A stretch of 64,000 bases of DNA, taken from the NCBI RefSeq assembly GCF_001854605.1, contig NZ_MKJU01000028.1, forward strand, positions 63,727 to 127,726, in the 5' to 3' direction. Numbering within the stretch: position 1 is the first letter of the stretch; each line of letters opens with the position of its first letter. Below are positions 1 through 8,661 of this stretch, in pieces. The stretch is from Pseudoalteromonas amylolytica (GTDB lineage: Bacteria; Pseudomonadota; Gammaproteobacteria; Enterobacterales; Alteromonadaceae). The notes under the pieces are model-generated. The model saw only the letters and a program-made list of their open reading frames with translations, did not search any database and had not been told where the DNA came from. The position numbers and the translations under genes are program-made.

Positions 1-1779
1 CAGATTTTGAGTGACCTCGAGAAATATCACATCCACTTAAGTCGGCCTCAAGAACTATCTGAGTTTCATCAAACTTGGCTCAAGCGTTATTTTGAAGATC
101 AGGTTTTACCCAATATGTCACCCATGTTGCTGACAGAAAACAAAGACTATTCGGACAACATGAACGACACGATGACCTATCTGTTTGTGCACATGAATGG
201 TGAGAAGCAACATTATGCCCTACTAGAAGTGCCCACCGACCGACTGGCACGATTTGTACAGCTTCCACCTGAACGCTCACGACGCCAAAAGCACATCGTG
301 ATGTTGGATGACATCGTGCAGTTCTTTTTGCGCGATGTCTTTAACAGCTTCTTTCATTTCGACAGTATTGAAGGCTACGCCATTAAGCTGACCAGAGATG
401 CCGAATACAATCTTGACGATGAAATAGAAGAAGGACTGCTAGACAAAATGTCAAAAGGCCTGAAACAAAGGCTATATGCCGAGCCGGTCAGGTTGGTATA
501 CGATGAGTCAATGCCAGAAGAAATGCTCAAAGTGATGAAAAAGCGCCTAGGTGTTACCCATCAGGATGCGCTTATCCCAGGAGGGCGTTATCGCAACTTT
601 AGAGACTTCATTGCTTTTCCGAATGTTGGTCGCCGCCACTTAGAAAACAAGCCACTGCCACCATTACAAAGTCAGGCATTTAAGCACCATGAAAGCGTGT
701 TTTCAGCAATCACTGAGCAAGATATCTTGCTCTATTACCCCTACCACACTTTCAATCATTTGCTGGAGTATGTTCGCCAAGCAGCTTTTGACCCTCATGT
801 TACTCAAATTAAGGTCAATATATATCGTGTTGCAAGCAACTCCAGAATGGTCGCTTCGCTTATCAATGCCGCAAAAAATGGCAAACACGTCACGGTCATG
901 GTCGAGTTAAAAGCCCGCTTTGACGAGCAGAATAATATCGAGTGGGCTAAACGTTTAAGTGAAGCAGGGATCAAGGTAATGGTCGGGATCCCCGCGCTCA
1001 AGGTGCACAGTAAACTGTGTGTGATCCATCGTCGCGAAAAGGGAAAAATTGTCAAATATGCGCACATAGGTACGGGCAATTTCCACGAAAAAACCGCAAA
1101 AATTTACACTGACTTCAGCCTGTTTACTAAACATCAGGATATTTGTGAAGAATGTGACAGCGTATTTCGTTTTATTGAAAGTAGCTATCGTCCTTTTCAT
1201 TTTGAACACCTAATGATCTCGCCACTGAACGCGCGAGATCGTATTCTTGATTTAATTGACCAAGAAATGAAGCACGCCGAGCAAGGAAAGATTGCTCGAA
1301 TAACCATTAAAATAAATAACTTGGTCGATAAACAACTGGTTGATAAATTGTATTTTGCGGCCCGTCTTGGCGTTAAAGTCAGAATTATTGTACGAGGCAT
1401 GTGCGCTCTGGTACCAGGTTTGCCACGCTTTAGCGAAAACATTAAAGTGATCAGCATCGTTGACCGCTTTTTAGAGCATCCTCGTGTGATGGTATTTGAA
1501 AACTTAGGGCACCCTTTAGTTTTCATTTCTTCTGCTGACTGGATGACTCGCAACCTTGATCATCGTGTTGAGGTGGGGGTGCCCATATACAGTGAAGAAT
1601 TGAAACAACTCATCATTGATATCCTTGAGCTACAATTTCGCGATCGCACCAAAGCTCGAATTATCGATGCAGAGCAAAAAAATCAATACGTAAGACGCGG
1701 TAACCGCAAAAAAATCCGCTCACAAATTGCCATATATGACCACCTTAAAAAATGGGAAAGTAACAAGAGTTCACTATGA
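1..1779 (+). CDS. ppk1: Polyphosphate kinase 1 (5' end outside window)
   Basis: Transfers the gamma phosphate of ATP onto a growing polyphosphate chain through a phosphohistidine intermediate. The reading frame is open from base 1; the TTG at 7 is not a credible start, because PPK1 is usually about 690 residues and only about 592 are present, so roughly 100 N-terminal residues lie upstream. The two histidine motifs of the catalytic region are present: KVHSKLCVIHR (around base 1000) and AHIGTGNFHEKTA (around base 1065). The C-terminal phospholipase-D-like part is also intact (SSADWMTRNLDHRVEVGVPI near base 1530). The stop overlaps the ppx start by 4 bases (ATGA), so the two are translationally coupled. 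Confidence 0.97.
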   Translation, partial: QILSDLEKYHIHLSRPQELSEFHQTWLKRYFEDQVLPNMSPMLLTENKDYSDNMNDTMTYLFVHMNGEKQHYALLEVPTDRLARFVQLPPERSRRQKHIVMLDDIVQFFLRDVFNSFFHFDSIEGYAIKLTRDAEYNLDDEIEEGLLDKMSKGLKQRLYAEPVRLVYDESMPEEMLKVMKKRLGVTHQDALIPGGRYRNFRDFIAFPNVGRRHLENKPLPPLQSQAFKHHESVFSAITEQDILLYYPYHTFNHLLEYVRQAAFDPHVTQIKVNIYRVASNSRMVASLINAAKNGKHVTVMVELKARFDEQNNIEWAKRLSEAGIKVMVGIPALKVHSKLCVIHRREKGKIVKYAHIGTGNFHEKTAKIYTDFSLFTKHQDICEECDSVFRFIESSYRPFHFEHLMISPLNARDRILDLIDQEMKHAEQGKIARITIKINNLVDKQLVDKLYFAARLGVKVRIIVRGMCALVPGLPRFSENIKVISIVDRFLEHPRVMVFENLGHPLVFISSADWMTRNLDHRVEVGVPIYSEELKQLIIDILELQFRDRTKARIIDAEQKNQYVRRGNRKKIRSQIAIYDHLKKWESNKSSL

Positions 1780-3251
1780 CAGAATACCCCTCTATTGCGG
1801 CCGTAGACTTAGGCTCAAACAGCTTTCATTTATTGGTTGCAAGAGAAGTTGATGGTAGCTTTCAGGTGCTTCATAAAGAAAAGCAACGCGTTAATCTAGC
1901 GGCAGGGCTTAATGCCGATATGACGCTCAGTGTGGCAGCCATGGAAAGAGCATTGGCGGTACTGAAACAGTTTGCCGCCACGTTACAAAATTTTCCCCAT
2001 AGTCATGTGCAAGTCGTCGCAACGTATACACTGAGAAATTGCAAGAATATTCAACAATTTCTGGTCAAAGCCAAAGCGTGCTTCCCATTTAAAATCAACG
2101 TTATCTCGGGCCAAGAAGAAGCTAGGCTCATTTACCAAGGTGTTGCAAACTATGAACACAGCGACGGTAACCGCCTAGTCATTGATATTGGTGGTGGCAG
2201 TACTGAACTCATCATTGGTGAGCATTTCACGCATAAATTACTAACTAGTCGAAATATGGGCTGCGTGAATATCAGTAAACAATTTTTTGCCAACGGACGC
2301 CTGTCTGAAAAGCGCTTTATTAAAGCACAAATTCGTGCTGAACAATTATTAGAACCGATTACCGCCAGTTATAAAAAGATGGGCTGGCAACGCTGCTATG
2401 GCACCTCTGGCACCATCAAAGCACTGCATGCGATTGCGGTACAGTTTGGCTACAACACGCTAACTTATGAGGTGCTGATTAAAATCAAAGCCCTTATCCT
2501 AGAATCTAAAAGCTGTGATACCCTACTCATTGAAGGGTTGTCTGAGGAGCGAAAGTCCAGCATCGCTGGCGGTCTTGCGGTACTCCTTGCAGTATTTGCT
2601 CAGTTGAATATTCACGAGCTTCACTACTGCGATCATGCACTGCGCGATGGTCTGTTACACGAAATATCGCAAAATGACGAGTTTGATATACGTACTCGCA
2701 CAATTCAAACACTCAGTGAGCACTACAATGTCGATACCCAGCATAGTGCAAGCATTTGTCATACGCTCAAACAATTTTACCAGCAGCTCAGTGCAAATTG
2801 GTCATTGAAAAAGCTCGACTTGCAACTGCTTTGCTGGGCCGCACAACTGCATGAAGTGGGTCTCGTTATCAATTCATCGGGGCTACACCGCCATAGCGCC
2901 TACATTGTCAGTAACAGCCAACTGCCAGGTTTTACACAAGAGCAACAGCAGGTGCTGAGTTATCTCATCCGATTTTATCGGAAAAAAATCAAAATGAGCG
3001 AACTGAAACTGTGTAGTGCAATAGAAATGGTTAAGTTTTCACGCTTATTAAGTTTATTTAGACTCGCGGTATTACTCAATGCCAAACGTCAAGACACACT
3101 CATTCCCGAGGTAAAATTGAGCAGTTATGCAGATACTTTGCTTGTTGAATTTAACAGTGGTTGGCTAAAGGAGCATACATTGATGGCGGCTGACTTGGCT
3201 CAAGAACAACATCATTTGAAAAAGTTAAATATATCTTTGAGTTACACTTAG
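1776..3251 (+). CDS. ppx: Exopolyphosphatase Ppx/GppA family
   Basis: Hydrolyses terminal phosphates from polyphosphate, the opposite reaction to the upstream kinase; the family also includes pppGpp phosphatases. At 491 residues it has the two-part layout of the family: an actin-like ASKHA fold with AVDLGSNSFHLL at about 9-20, the second phosphate loop DIGGGSTE near 136-143 and GTSGTIKA near 209-216, followed by an HD-like helical half. The start overlaps the ppk1 stop. The TAG stop overlaps the stop codon of the converging gene, leaving no spacer between them. Assignment as Ppx rather than GppA rests on linkage to ppk1. Confidence 0.93.
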   Translation: MTEYPSIAAVDLGSNSFHLLVAREVDGSFQVLHKEKQRVNLAAGLNADMTLSVAAMERALAVLKQFAATLQNFPHSHVQVVATYTLRNCKNIQQFLVKAKACFPFKINVISGQEEARLIYQGVANYEHSDGNRLVIDIGGGSTELIIGEHFTHKLLTSRNMGCVNISKQFFANGRLSEKRFIKAQIRAEQLLEPITASYKKMGWQRCYGTSGTIKALHAIAVQFGYNTLTYEVLIKIKALILESKSCDTLLIEGLSEERKSSIAGGLAVLLAVFAQLNIHELHYCDHALRDGLLHEISQNDEFDIRTRTIQTLSEHYNVDTQHSASICHTLKQFYQQLSANWSLKKLDLQLLCWAAQLHEVGLVINSSGLHRHSAYIVSNSQLPGFTQEQQQVLSYLIRFYRKKIKMSELKLCSAIEMVKFSRLLSLFRLAVLLNAKRQDTLIPEVKLSSYADTLLVEFNSGWLKEHTLMAADLAQEQHHLKKLNISLSYT

Positions 3252-4516
3252 CTTTTTACGACCGAAAAGACATCATCGCCATATTCTCGGCTTTCCATAG
3301 CTAAATCATACAAGTATTTGGTTTTTGTTGCTGGGCGAATGGCCTGTAGGATCATTTCAGCTTCTTGCCAATCATTCTTTTCAATTGCCAGCGTCAATTG
3401 CAGCGCGCCCCCCAACAAGCCTTGATAACTCAAAAGTGCGCTGCTCAGTGAACTATCTAATGAAAACTCAGCAACAATGATAGATAACTCGACCTCTAAA
3501 ACCGCGTCCAATACCGACATTAAACCTATTAAATATCCCTGTTCCGCCATTTCCTCCCCGCCAGGGCGTAAAAACAACTGCATAAACTTCGCTCTCACCA
3601 AACCCATTTTGGTCAGTTCAGCTGGTTTATCAACACCTAACTCACTTAATGCAAGCACCCTAACAAACTGCCGTATGGCATCTTCGCCAAGATAGACAAC
3701 CGCCTGAGAAATCGATTTCATTTCTATCTTTTGGCTACCCGCTTTAGAGTTTGCTAATTTAAGTACTCTCGCAGTCAAGCTTAAGTCTTTTGAAACTCGC
3801 TCTTGTACCTCCCGAAAGCACAGGTCCTGTTTGGCCGTACAGCGTAGCAGATCGAAAACGATTAACTTAGACGGTTCAATGTTGCCGTGATTGAGCATTT
3901 CTGGGCGAGCAAAATAAAAGCCTTGGAAATAATCAGCCCCAGCATTTTTAACAAACTCGTAGTGCTCTTGTGTCTCAATGCGCTCCACAATGATCTTAAT
4001 GTCTGGGTAGCTACGTTTGAGCTTTTTAATCATCATGGTGGTTTTGATAATGGGTGTTTCGATTTCTAGCTTAATATACGACATCAGCTCAATAAGAGGC
4101 TGCCATTTGGGGTTGCCATCGTAATCATCTAGTGCAAAGCGATAGCCACGCTTGCATAGCGCTGCCACCATTTTCACTAGCTCGGGAATATTCTTAGAGC
4201 GCTCGACAATTTCTACAACCAAATTATCTGGCTTTAACAGATTAGGCAATTCTTGGAGTAAGGACTCATCAGATAAATTAATAAAGGCACGCTGACCTGC
4301 AGCTAGTCGCTCTACACCAACAAACATCAGGGAGTTAAAAAACATTCTTCCCGTTGCTTGTCCATCAGACACACCCATAGGAAAGGCGTTGTTATTTGAG
4401 TCCCTGTATAGTAGCTCGTACGCATGTATTTTTCGTTCGACATCAAGGATAGCTTGACGCGCTATATATTGTACGGCTGTATTTTTTACTTTCGTAACAG
4501 TGCCACTCATTAACAT
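3248..4516 (-). CDS. EAL-HDOD signalling protein, degenerate EAL
   Basis: A 422-residue protein of the YuxH/CdgJ type. An N-terminal EAL-like domain (about 15-205) is followed by an HDOD domain (about 210-405). The EAL signature reads YELLYR, and the usual DDFG metal loop reads LDDYDGNPKW. Several metal- and substrate-binding residues therefore appear to be lost, and the domain is more likely a c-di-GMP-responsive or protein-binding module than an active phosphodiesterase (inference). HDOD domains act in signalling scaffolds. It converges on ppx with overlapping stop codons and is divergent from the gene at 4678, with about 160 bases of promoter space between. Confidence 0.85.
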   Translation of the reverse strand: MLMSGTVTKVKNTAVQYIARQAILDVERKIHAYELLYRDSNNNAFPMGVSDGQATGRMFFNSLMFVGVERLAAGQRAFINLSDESLLQELPNLLKPDNLVVEIVERSKNIPELVKMVAALCKRGYRFALDDYDGNPKWQPLIELMSYIKLEIETPIIKTTMMIKKLKRSYPDIKIIVERIETQEHYEFVKNAGADYFQGFYFARPEMLNHGNIEPSKLIVFDLLRCTAKQDLCFREVQERVSKDLSLTARVLKLANSKAGSQKIEMKSISQAVVYLGEDAIRQFVRVLALSELGVDKPAELTKMGLVRAKFMQLFLRPGGEEMAEQGYLIGLMSVLDAVLEVELSIIVAEFSLDSSLSSALLSYQGLLGGALQLTLAIEKNDWQEAEMILQAIRPATKTKYLYDLAMESREYGDDVFSVVKS

Positions 4517-4677
4517 CTATATCCTTCTCTAGCGCATTAATAGCCGTAGCCTAAGATTCAGAATACGTGATGCTCTAGTGTCGAGCAAATAAAAGTTTAA
4601 CTTTCGCAGTAAAACTCACGACCAACTTAGTCTTTTGGTAATTGCTCATGTTCAGATTGTTAGTCTAGTATAAGCGT

Positions 4678-5415
4678 ATGAGAACTTTAATAATGATAGC
4701 TGCTTTTTATTTTTTAAGCCCGCTGCACGCCAACACCAAAACTCAGCTCACTTATAGTGTAAGTGGCTCGGGGAGCTATTATCCATATTATACACATGAT
4801 CCAGAGCAACCAGGCATTCTCCCCGAGGTTGTCACCGCTATTTTAGACACGGCTAATATTGAAGGCACAAATTTACTACTACCGGCAAAGAGAACCGTTT
4901 TATACCTAGAGACGGGTAAAATAGACTTTGATCTCATCAGCCCCAGTTGGCTGAATGACCAGCAGCGAAACGACCCGCGATTTATATACTCAGATGCTAT
5001 TTTATCAGTTGATGAATATATAGTTTCAACTAAAAAGCTTTCATTTGAGCCTAAGCTTAAGGGCGCTGAAGTTGGCACCGTTCGCGGTTATTACTATCAC
5101 GATGATATTCACTTTGAGCGCATTGACTTTAATTCCGAAAAAGAATTGTTGCAGGCGCTTGCCAAAGGTCGTATCGACCTAGCAATTATTGGTGATCTCC
5201 CTGCCATATATTGGGCAAAAGAGTTAAATATTCCGGTTTACCTCAACTCTGTTCACTCTCAAGGTGAAATGCATATGCGACTACAAGCCAAGCATAAAAA
5301 ACTGCTGCCCGTGATAAATCAGGCGATTAAGACGCTGCATCAGCAAGCTTTCTTTAAAACCATCACTCAACGCTATGTTCAATCTATCCCTTCCGCTGGT
5401 GCGCTGGGGCATTGA
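4678..5415 (+). CDS. Periplasmic solute-binding-like protein (SBP_bac_3 type)
   Basis: A 245-residue protein with an N-terminal signal peptide (hydrophobic core IMIAAFYFLSPL, cleavage near HA-N). The mature part resembles the amino-acid-binding-protein fold: an early GILPEVVTAIL segment, a LETGKIDFDLIS segment, a central hinge GTVRGYYYHDDI and a LAKGRIDLAIIGDLPA segment. No permease or ATPase gene is adjacent. Such orphan proteins are common in Alteromonadales and may serve as stand-alone sensors or binding proteins (inference). The substrate cannot be told from sequence. Confidence 0.75.
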   Translation: MRTLIMIAAFYFLSPLHANTKTQLTYSVSGSGSYYPYYTHDPEQPGILPEVVTAILDTANIEGTNLLLPAKRTVLYLETGKIDFDLISPSWLNDQQRNDPRFIYSDAILSVDEYIVSTKKLSFEPKLKGAEVGTVRGYYYHDDIHFERIDFNSEKELLQALAKGRIDLAIIGDLPAIYWAKELNIPVYLNSVHSQGEMHMRLQAKHKKLLPVINQAIKTLHQQAFFKTITQRYVQSIPSAGALGH

Positions 5416-5451
5416 GCAGTATAATACGACTTTTGCCTACGGGAATAAGTT

Positions 5452-6018
5452 ATGAGTATCGAGGCCACCCTCCAAACACGCAGCAACCAGCAATGTGAAC
5501 TATGTACCAGCACCCATGCACTGTCCATCTATGAAGTTCCACCGGTTGTCGAAGCTCACTCGGATAAATGTGTGTATCTTTGTGAAACTTGTAAGGCGCA
5601 AGTAGAGGGCAAAACCGATTTGATCGCAAATCATTGGCATTGTTTGAACGACAGTATGTGGAGTCAAGTACCAGCGGTACAAGTCGTGGCCTATAGAATG
5701 CTAAAGCGTCTTGCTGCTGACAATGGTTGGGCGCAAGATGCGATAGACATGCTTTATCTAGAAGAGGATACCCTAAGCTGGGCACAGCAAGCGCTGGCTG
5801 AGGAAGAAGATATTGTGCACCTTGATAGTAATGGCGTGCGGTTAAGTGCGGGTGACACCGTTGTATTAATCAAAGACTTGGACGTGAAAGGTAGCTCTTT
5901 AGTTGCTAAACGTGGCACCGCCGTGCGCAATATTGGTTTAACCTCTAACCCTGAACATATCGAAGGGCGAGTCGAAGGCCAGCGCATTGTTATCCTAACT
6001 AAATATGTGAAAAAGTAA
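5452..6018 (+). CDS. yjdM: PhnA/YjdM family zinc-ribbon protein
   Basis: A 188-residue member of the PhnA (YjdM) family. A zinc ribbon is visible at the N-terminus (CELC at about 16-19 and CETC at about 44-47), and the C-terminal SH3/KOW-like PhnA domain starts near LSAGDTVVLIKDLDVKG (about 130). It is longer than the E. coli protein (about 111 residues, recalled), with an extra helical middle part. Despite the name phnA it is not a phosphonoacetate hydrolase, and its biochemical role is unsettled. The start has a good ribosome site (GGAAT, 5440s). A terminator at 6036 separates it from converging rlmJ. Confidence 0.85.
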   Translation: MSIEATLQTRSNQQCELCTSTHALSIYEVPPVVEAHSDKCVYLCETCKAQVEGKTDLIANHWHCLNDSMWSQVPAVQVVAYRMLKRLAADNGWAQDAIDMLYLEEDTLSWAQQALAEEEDIVHLDSNGVRLSAGDTVVLIKDLDVKGSSLVAKRGTAVRNIGLTSNPEHIEGRVEGQRIVILTKYVKK

Positions 6019-6035
6019 TAAGCTTGCTAAATTTA

Positions 6036-6060
6036 GCAAAGCCCTTGTTTAGGGCTTTGC
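6036..6060. terminator. Probable bidirectional terminator, yjdM/rlmJ
   Basis: A perfect inverted repeat, GCAAAGCCC (6036-6044) and GGGCTTTGC (6052-6060), with a 7-base loop lies in the 70-base gap between two converging genes. There is no strong U-run on either side, so efficiency is uncertain. Confidence 0.6.
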
Positions 6061-6088
6061 CGCACTTGTGCGTTAATGGCAGTCCTCA

Positions 6089-6925
6089 CTACTCATCAAC
6101 GAGTTGCTCACTGCGATAAAACCCATCAGCTTTACTCAAATATTTAACTAATTCAGGTAACACCGCATCCATAGTCGTTTTCAAGGTCCATGGTGGATTA
6201 ACCACTATCATACCAGAGGCAGTCATACCATGTTGTTCCGTATCCTGCTCAGTGGCTAGTTCAAAAAGTTGAATATTTCTAATGCCGGAATCAATTAATG
6301 TTTGTTCTAACAAATCAATACGACTACGCGACACCACAGGATACCAGATCATGTATGTGCCTGAAGGAAAACGCTTGTGTGCCTTGGCTATCATAGTCGC
6401 CGCTTGCTGGTAGTCGGTTTTTATTTCGTAGGGTGGATCCATAAGCACAACGGCACGCTTTGAAGCAGGTGGCACAAGCGCTTGTAAGCCCTTGAAGCCA
6501 TCTTCACCACGCACTCGTAAAGACTTTTTACCTTGCATATTCTGCTGTAGCAAAACTAAATCTTTTGGATGTAACTCAAAAAACCAGCCTTTATCCTGAC
6601 GGCGTAAATGATGTTCTGCTATCTTTGGCGAACCTGGGTAAAATGATAAGTTGGCTTCATTAAAAGATTTAATTAACTGCACATAGTCTACTAACGCCGT
6701 ATTCTCTCCCTGATAATCCCATAACTTAGCAATGCCATCTAAATACTCTTGCGTTTTTTGGGCATCCGCACTGTTGAGCTCAAACAGGCCTGCGCCAGAG
6801 TGCGTATCAATATAATCAAACCCCGATTCTTTGCGTGTCATGTATTCAAGTACCTGAGAAAGTACTAGGTGCTTTAAAATGTCCGCTGGGTTTCCCGCAT
6901 GAAATGAATGTCGATAGCTAAGCAT
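6089..6925 (-). CDS. rlmJ: 23S rRNA (adenine2030-N6)-methyltransferase
   Basis: Methylates N6 of A2030 in 23S rRNA using S-adenosylmethionine. The 278-residue length matches RlmJ. The diagnostic N-terminus MLSYRHSFHAGNPADILKH is present, and the catalytic N6-adenine methyltransferase motif DPPY is seen at about 164-167. The start at 6925 is preceded by a GGCGA ribosome site. It converges on yjdM across a terminator hairpin and is divergent from the coiled-coil/zapA pair. Confidence 0.95.
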   Translation of the reverse strand: MLSYRHSFHAGNPADILKHLVLSQVLEYMTRKESGFDYIDTHSGAGLFELNSADAQKTQEYLDGIAKLWDYQGENTALVDYVQLIKSFNEANLSFYPGSPKIAEHHLRRQDKGWFFELHPKDLVLLQQNMQGKKSLRVRGEDGFKGLQALVPPASKRAVVLMDPPYEIKTDYQQAATMIAKAHKRFPSGTYMIWYPVVSRSRIDLLEQTLIDSGIRNIQLFELATEQDTEQHGMTASGMIVVNPPWTLKTTMDAVLPELVKYLSKADGFYRSEQLVDE

Positions 6926-7103
6926 ATGATCGCCTGTTACTAAAACGGTATATTTCGCTGAACCGCTTCTGAATAAAATAGAGTGTTAAAGGCATTATCG
7001 CTTAAAGTTACACAAAAATCAGTATAAAGCCGCGTATTCGCTAGCATCCGAAGCCACTTTGTTTTACATTTGCATGACAAAACACTGTGATAAGAGCGCA
7101 TTT

Positions 7104-7334
7104 ATGAATAACGAAACACTTCCCCAACTCGAACAGCTAATTGATCAACTAATTGCCCGTAATGAACGATTAAATAATGAACTTTTACAGCTTAAAGAAC
7201 AAAACTCTAAGCTAATAGACGAAAATGAAACACTTCAACTAGAAGTGCTTGAAAGTGAAGAGAAGCAAAAAGATACAAGTAACACTTTGTCTAACCTTCT
7301 TGAAAAGCTGCAAAGTGCTACTCAGGCTAGCTAA
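7104..7334 (+). CDS. Small coiled-coil protein upstream of zapA (TIGR02449-like)
   Basis: A 76-residue protein that is nearly all heptad-like coiled coil with leucine/asparagine-rich repeats (LEQLIDQLIARNERLNNELL). I place the start at ATG 7104, preceded by AAGAG at about 7092; an upstream TTG at 7059 adds 15 residues with no ribosome site. It matches my recollection of TIGR02449, a family found immediately before zapA in gammaproteobacteria. The single-base overlap with zapA (7334) suggests coupled translation. A role in division-site assembly with ZapA is inferred from position only. Confidence 0.8.
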   Translation: MNNETLPQLEQLIDQLIARNERLNNELLQLKEQNSKLIDENETLQLEVLESEEKQKDTSNTLSNLLEKLQSATQAS

Positions 7335-7621
7335 TGACTGAGAAAAGCAATCAAGTTGAGGTCACCTTACTAGGTAAGACGCATCAATTTGCCTGTACTG
7401 AGGGGCAGGAACAACTGCTCCTCGATGCTGTTGCTTTGTTAAATCAAAGAGTTGATGAAATGAAGCAGAAATCAACAGTAAGAAACGAGCAAAACGCATT
7501 GTTGCTTGCTGCGTTGCACTTGTGTCACGATTTACAAGACCTGCAACGAGTCAATAATTCTCAGCAAACTCAACAACAAACCCTAATTGATAAGCTGAAA
7601 ATGCATTTGGCCGGTAATTAG
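7334..7621 (+). CDS. zapA: Cell division protein ZapA
   Basis: Cytoplasmic protein that bundles FtsZ protofilaments and stabilises the Z ring. At 95 residues it has the normal length. It shows the N-terminal beta-rich segment VEVTLLGKTHQFACTEGQE followed by the LLDAVALLNQRVDEMKQ helix and a C-terminal coiled coil for dimer/tetramer formation. It overlaps the upstream coiled-coil gene by one base. In many relatives 6S RNA and ygfA follow zapA; neither is recognisable in the 65-base gap after this copy. Confidence 0.93.
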   Translation: MTEKSNQVEVTLLGKTHQFACTEGQEQLLLDAVALLNQRVDEMKQKSTVRNEQNALLLAALHLCHDLQDLQRVNNSQQTQQQTLIDKLKMHLAGN

Positions 7622-7686
7622 TTGCTTCCCAAAAAACGCATTATCGGTTAAATTATCACCTCTTTTGTTGTAATACTTGGGCGATT

Positions 7687-8661
7687 ATGCGTTTTATTTT
7701 AGCTGTCGTTGTCAGCCTACTCACTAATCTATCCTATGCGGATCAATGGTATAAAGTTGATGAAGCCACTTGGCTGATATCCCCCTCAGCTCACGCCCGC
7801 TATATACAAGTTAATCAAGCTGTTATTCACGGTCAGCACTGTGCCGCAATCATCAATGCCCATGGCGATTTTGCACAACTTGAGCAAATGATTAACAGCG
7901 TAAAAAACAAACTAACTGTACCCGTATGCTACTTATTCAGTACCTCTGCAGAACAACAGCAAATACAAGGTATGGCTTTGTTACAACGTGCATTTCCCAG
8001 CGCCAAATGGTACGCAAACGACAAGGTAGTGAAGGGCTTTACACAATACCAGCAAGGATTAATAGCAAAGCTATCCATGCTGGCACAAAGTTTATCTATA
8101 AGTAAACAAAGGGCCAATAAGCTGAGCGACACAGAGCAAAATCAATGGCAAGCTCACCTTGAGATAGCGCAACAAAGGTTAAGTGACTGGCGCACCTTGC
8201 AGCTCACACCACCTATCGCTATCAAACAATCGCTTTCTTTAGATCTCGGTGACTATCCTCTCACATTGACAGCTAGCAGCGCATATAGTCAGGGAGATAT
8301 GTTTATTTTTAGTCAAACTAACGGTGCCCTGTTTGCAGGCAATACCGTTGATGAATTACCTTACGTAACGCATCATCAGTTGGCGCCTTGGCTGGCCTGT
8401 TTGCAAACTTTCAACCAAGATAACACGATAAAATGGCTGCTTCCTGCACACGGCAAGCCCTACAAAAGAGTAGCGCTTGCACGCCCAATCACATTCATTC
8501 AGGCGTTGCTGAATAACGTACCTGCGACTGAATTTATCAATAAAGTAACAGCACTGTACAAGATTGATGAAGCAACACAGACTCGCATGGCGCATTATTA
8601 TCAGCTGGCACAACGGCGCTTAGCCACCACAACGGAGTCTGACCCCAATGCTGTTCTCTAA
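7687..8661 (+). CDS. Exported degenerate metallo-beta-lactamase-fold protein
   Basis: A 324-residue protein with a signal peptide (RFILAVVVSLLTNLSYA, cleavage before DQWYKV). The overall layout resembles the MBL fold: an early strand pair, a segment INAHGDFAQ at about 56-64 where the family HxHxDH motif would sit, and a late PAHGKPY at about 254-260. Only part of the first metal motif survives (N-A-H-G-D-F), so a full two-zinc site is unlikely. Relatives in quinoprotein-associated hydrolases are possible. It overlaps mltD by 14 bases. In enterics gloB, an MBL hydrolase, is the neighbour of mltD, which may or may not be a related arrangement. Confidence 0.55.
   Translation: MRFILAVVVSLLTNLSYADQWYKVDEATWLISPSAHARYIQVNQAVIHGQHCAAIINAHGDFAQLEQMINSVKNKLTVPVCYLFSTSAEQQQIQGMALLQRAFPSAKWYANDKVVKGFTQYQQGLIAKLSMLAQSLSISKQRANKLSDTEQNQWQAHLEIAQQRLSDWRTLQLTPPIAIKQSLSLDLGDYPLTLTASSAYSQGDMFIFSQTNGALFAGNTVDELPYVTHHQLAPWLACLQTFNQDNTIKWLLPAHGKPYKRVALARPITFIQALLNNVPATEFINKVTALYKIDEATQTRMAHYYQLAQRRLATTTESDPNAVL

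Noticed and set aside
7622..7686. 6S RNA gene expected after zapA
   Set aside because: The gap is only 65 bases, too short for 6S RNA, and shows none of its structure.
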